Below are positions 62,476-64,000 of a stretch of DNA of 64,000 nt, piece after piece (the first letter of the stretch is position 1; the number at the start of each line of letters is the position of its first letter). Position numbers and translations under genes: made by a program. Origin of the DNA: Drosophila persimilis. Taxonomy: Eukaryota > Arthropoda > Insecta > Diptera > Drosophilidae. The notes beneath the pieces were generated by a model, which was not told the DNA's origin, searched no databases, and worked only from the letters and a program-made list of their open reading frames with translations. The stretch spans positions 4,278,001 through 4,342,000 of the forward strand of contig NW_020825294.1 of the NCBI RefSeq assembly GCF_003286085.1, given 5' to 3'.

Positions 62476-64000
62476 AATATAACATCAAATTCTAACACCT
62501 GGAATTCCAGCAATCAACTTTCATTAGCCACAAACACATATACTCCCCCTAATATATACAGACCCCATAAATATGCTAATAAGTTTTATCAACAGTCTTC
62601 CAAAATCCACCTTGACTAATTTCCCCAATCCAAAGGTCCAGGCCATAAAAATTAATAATACAAAAATTATATTTTTTATTTATGATACAATTTCCAGCCA
62701 AAACTTTCATTTGGTTAATCTTCTCGCTGGAAAACCCAAAGTGTTTTTCTTGGGAGACTAATTTATTTCAACATTTTTCACACTAAATGCCATAATTTAT
62801 GGTATTCGAAAGCCTCCTCCTTCACATCGTTGCACATTTTAATTCTTTTCGCTTTGACTGGATGGATGCCTCATAAACAATATTAAATCTCCTCACACAG
62901 TCTCCCCCCCTCCGACCAAAGAGCCCATAAAAGTTCTTATTCTGGGGGGATGCCCGCCTTCATATTTTCTAAATGTTCCATGGCCTGGCGCTATTTTTGG
63001 TCTGTGAGGGCAAAACTCTTTCGAAAAACTTAACTCAAACGAAACTCAACTCAACTCAGAGATATATATAAATATAGTACAAATGTCTTGGGGATGACAG
63101 CAAATAAACATGACACACAGCATTTCAAAAATATGACAGTTTTAATTTTCAATGGAATTTGTTTTTAGCATATTTATTTTTGTACACAGAATTGACATAG
63201 TTATGGTAGTTTTTTCTTGAGAATATAATCCACTGGGAAATTCTGTGCCACTAAAAAAATTTAATTTGGAAACCCTTAAGTTTTTCTTTGCTAAAAAATA
63301 TACGTTTTAGGCCATAATTTTTATTGAAATTGGTTTAATTTATACAACTTTTTCCAACAATATACCTCCCACATAAAAGTGCAAAAATAAATTCCCATAA
63401 AAACATTTAATTGCTCTATTCATGATTTTTGTTTCGTTTCCTGTTGATAATAAAAATACTCACCATAATTTGATCAGAATTTGCAATATGTTTTTCCCCC
63501 GCCCCCCAGAACCGGAAGTTTTTCCCTCCACTGTGTAATTGTTTATACCCCGAACCGGAAACGCTAGGGGCATGCCTCTTGTTGCTGAGGATGATGTTGA
63601 TGATTGCCTTAATATCTTGAAACGCTTTGCGGTATGATTTATGTGACACATTTAATGGGTGCCATAGGCAAAGGCAACTTTGAATATTGTTCAATTTTAT
63701 GGAACATGCTCATTAATTGTTTCGGCTACAGCTGGAAAAGTGCAACCGAAAGGACAATAGAAAATCCGTAACGAAAACTGGAACACACACAATATGGAAA
63801 TTGACTTCTATTGTCATTTTTATTGCCTTTACTAATGGTTTTTTGGCTTGTCATGGTGAATTATGGTTGGGCAAACACAGACAAAGACCAAAGAGATGCA
63901 CCACACCACTCCGGGGTATATGCCGGCATAGGTGCCATGGACACGCTTACAAATGCGAGGGTGGCGGTCAAGGATAACGGCTGGACAGTGGACACACACA
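62476..64000. other. Intergenic region with no recognisable gene
   Basis: AT-rich sequence with scattered CCATAAA/TTTATGG motifs and no coding sequence that I recognise. Frames of about 60-90 codons near 63,416-63,977 lack supporting features. Confidence 0.5.

Noticed and set aside
1-64000. CRISPR arrays, bacterial operons or phage-type systems
   Set aside because: The sequence is eukaryotic: spliced genes, poly(A) signals and microsatellites. The tandem repeats lack the repeat-spacer form of CRISPR.

Overview
The window looks like insect nuclear DNA, almost certainly from the genus Drosophila. It has short introns of about 60 nt with GT/AG ends, Drosophila-type core promoter motifs (initiator plus downstream promoter element), many microsatellites, and a first coding exon that matches my memory of the fly zinc-finger gene noc (no ocelli). 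The species cannot be fixed from the sequence. The window is gene-poor: five gene-like loci and one LINE remnant occupy roughly a tenth of it. The rest is non-coding DNA rich in simple repeats, AT-rich tracts and small dispersed repeats, as expected of the regulatory desert beside a developmental transcription-factor gene.

Layout. (1) 1-1,450: the 5' end of a noc-like gene on the minus strand. The first coding exon is at 242-153, the inferred start site near 656 has a perfect downstream promoter element, and a GAGA-motif-rich upstream region lies at about 715-1,450. The zinc-finger part of the gene is off the left edge. (2) 1,450-17,450: intergenic DNA with short tandem and dispersed repeats. 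(3) 17,450-22,980: a tandem array of three plus-strand genes for secreted fibrinogen-related-domain (FReD) proteins. All share the plan signal peptide exon / long exon / tiny last exon, with introns in the same positions and phases. Gene A has a coiled coil and a shortened FReD. Gene B is the same with a coiled coil enlarged by near-perfect 201-bp (67-residue) repeats. Gene C lacks the coiled coil, keeps more of the FReD, and carries an in-frame TAG. (4) 22,980-43,690: a desert with GAGA-rich islands, palindromes and short repeats. (5) 43,690-44,443: a decayed fourth FReD copy on the minus strand. (6) 44,450-55,290: a desert with a decayed tandem repeat, a 157-bp duplication and a 268-bp satellite-like array. 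(7) 55,298-55,885: a short gene for an SDHAF4/Sirup-type succinate dehydrogenase assembly factor with a repeat-expanded middle. (8) 55,890-64,000: a desert with a decayed LINE RNase H/C-terminal fragment at about 62,005-62,475.

The most interesting locus is the FReD cluster. It shows lineage-type expansion, truncation of the ligand-binding half of the FReD, recent homogenised coiled-coil repeats, nonsense mutation or readthrough, and a distant pseudogene: fast birth-and-death evolution of secreted, possibly immune- or gut-related lectin-like proteins. The deserts also hold several short repeat families that recur at two to five places and that I cannot assign to a known element.
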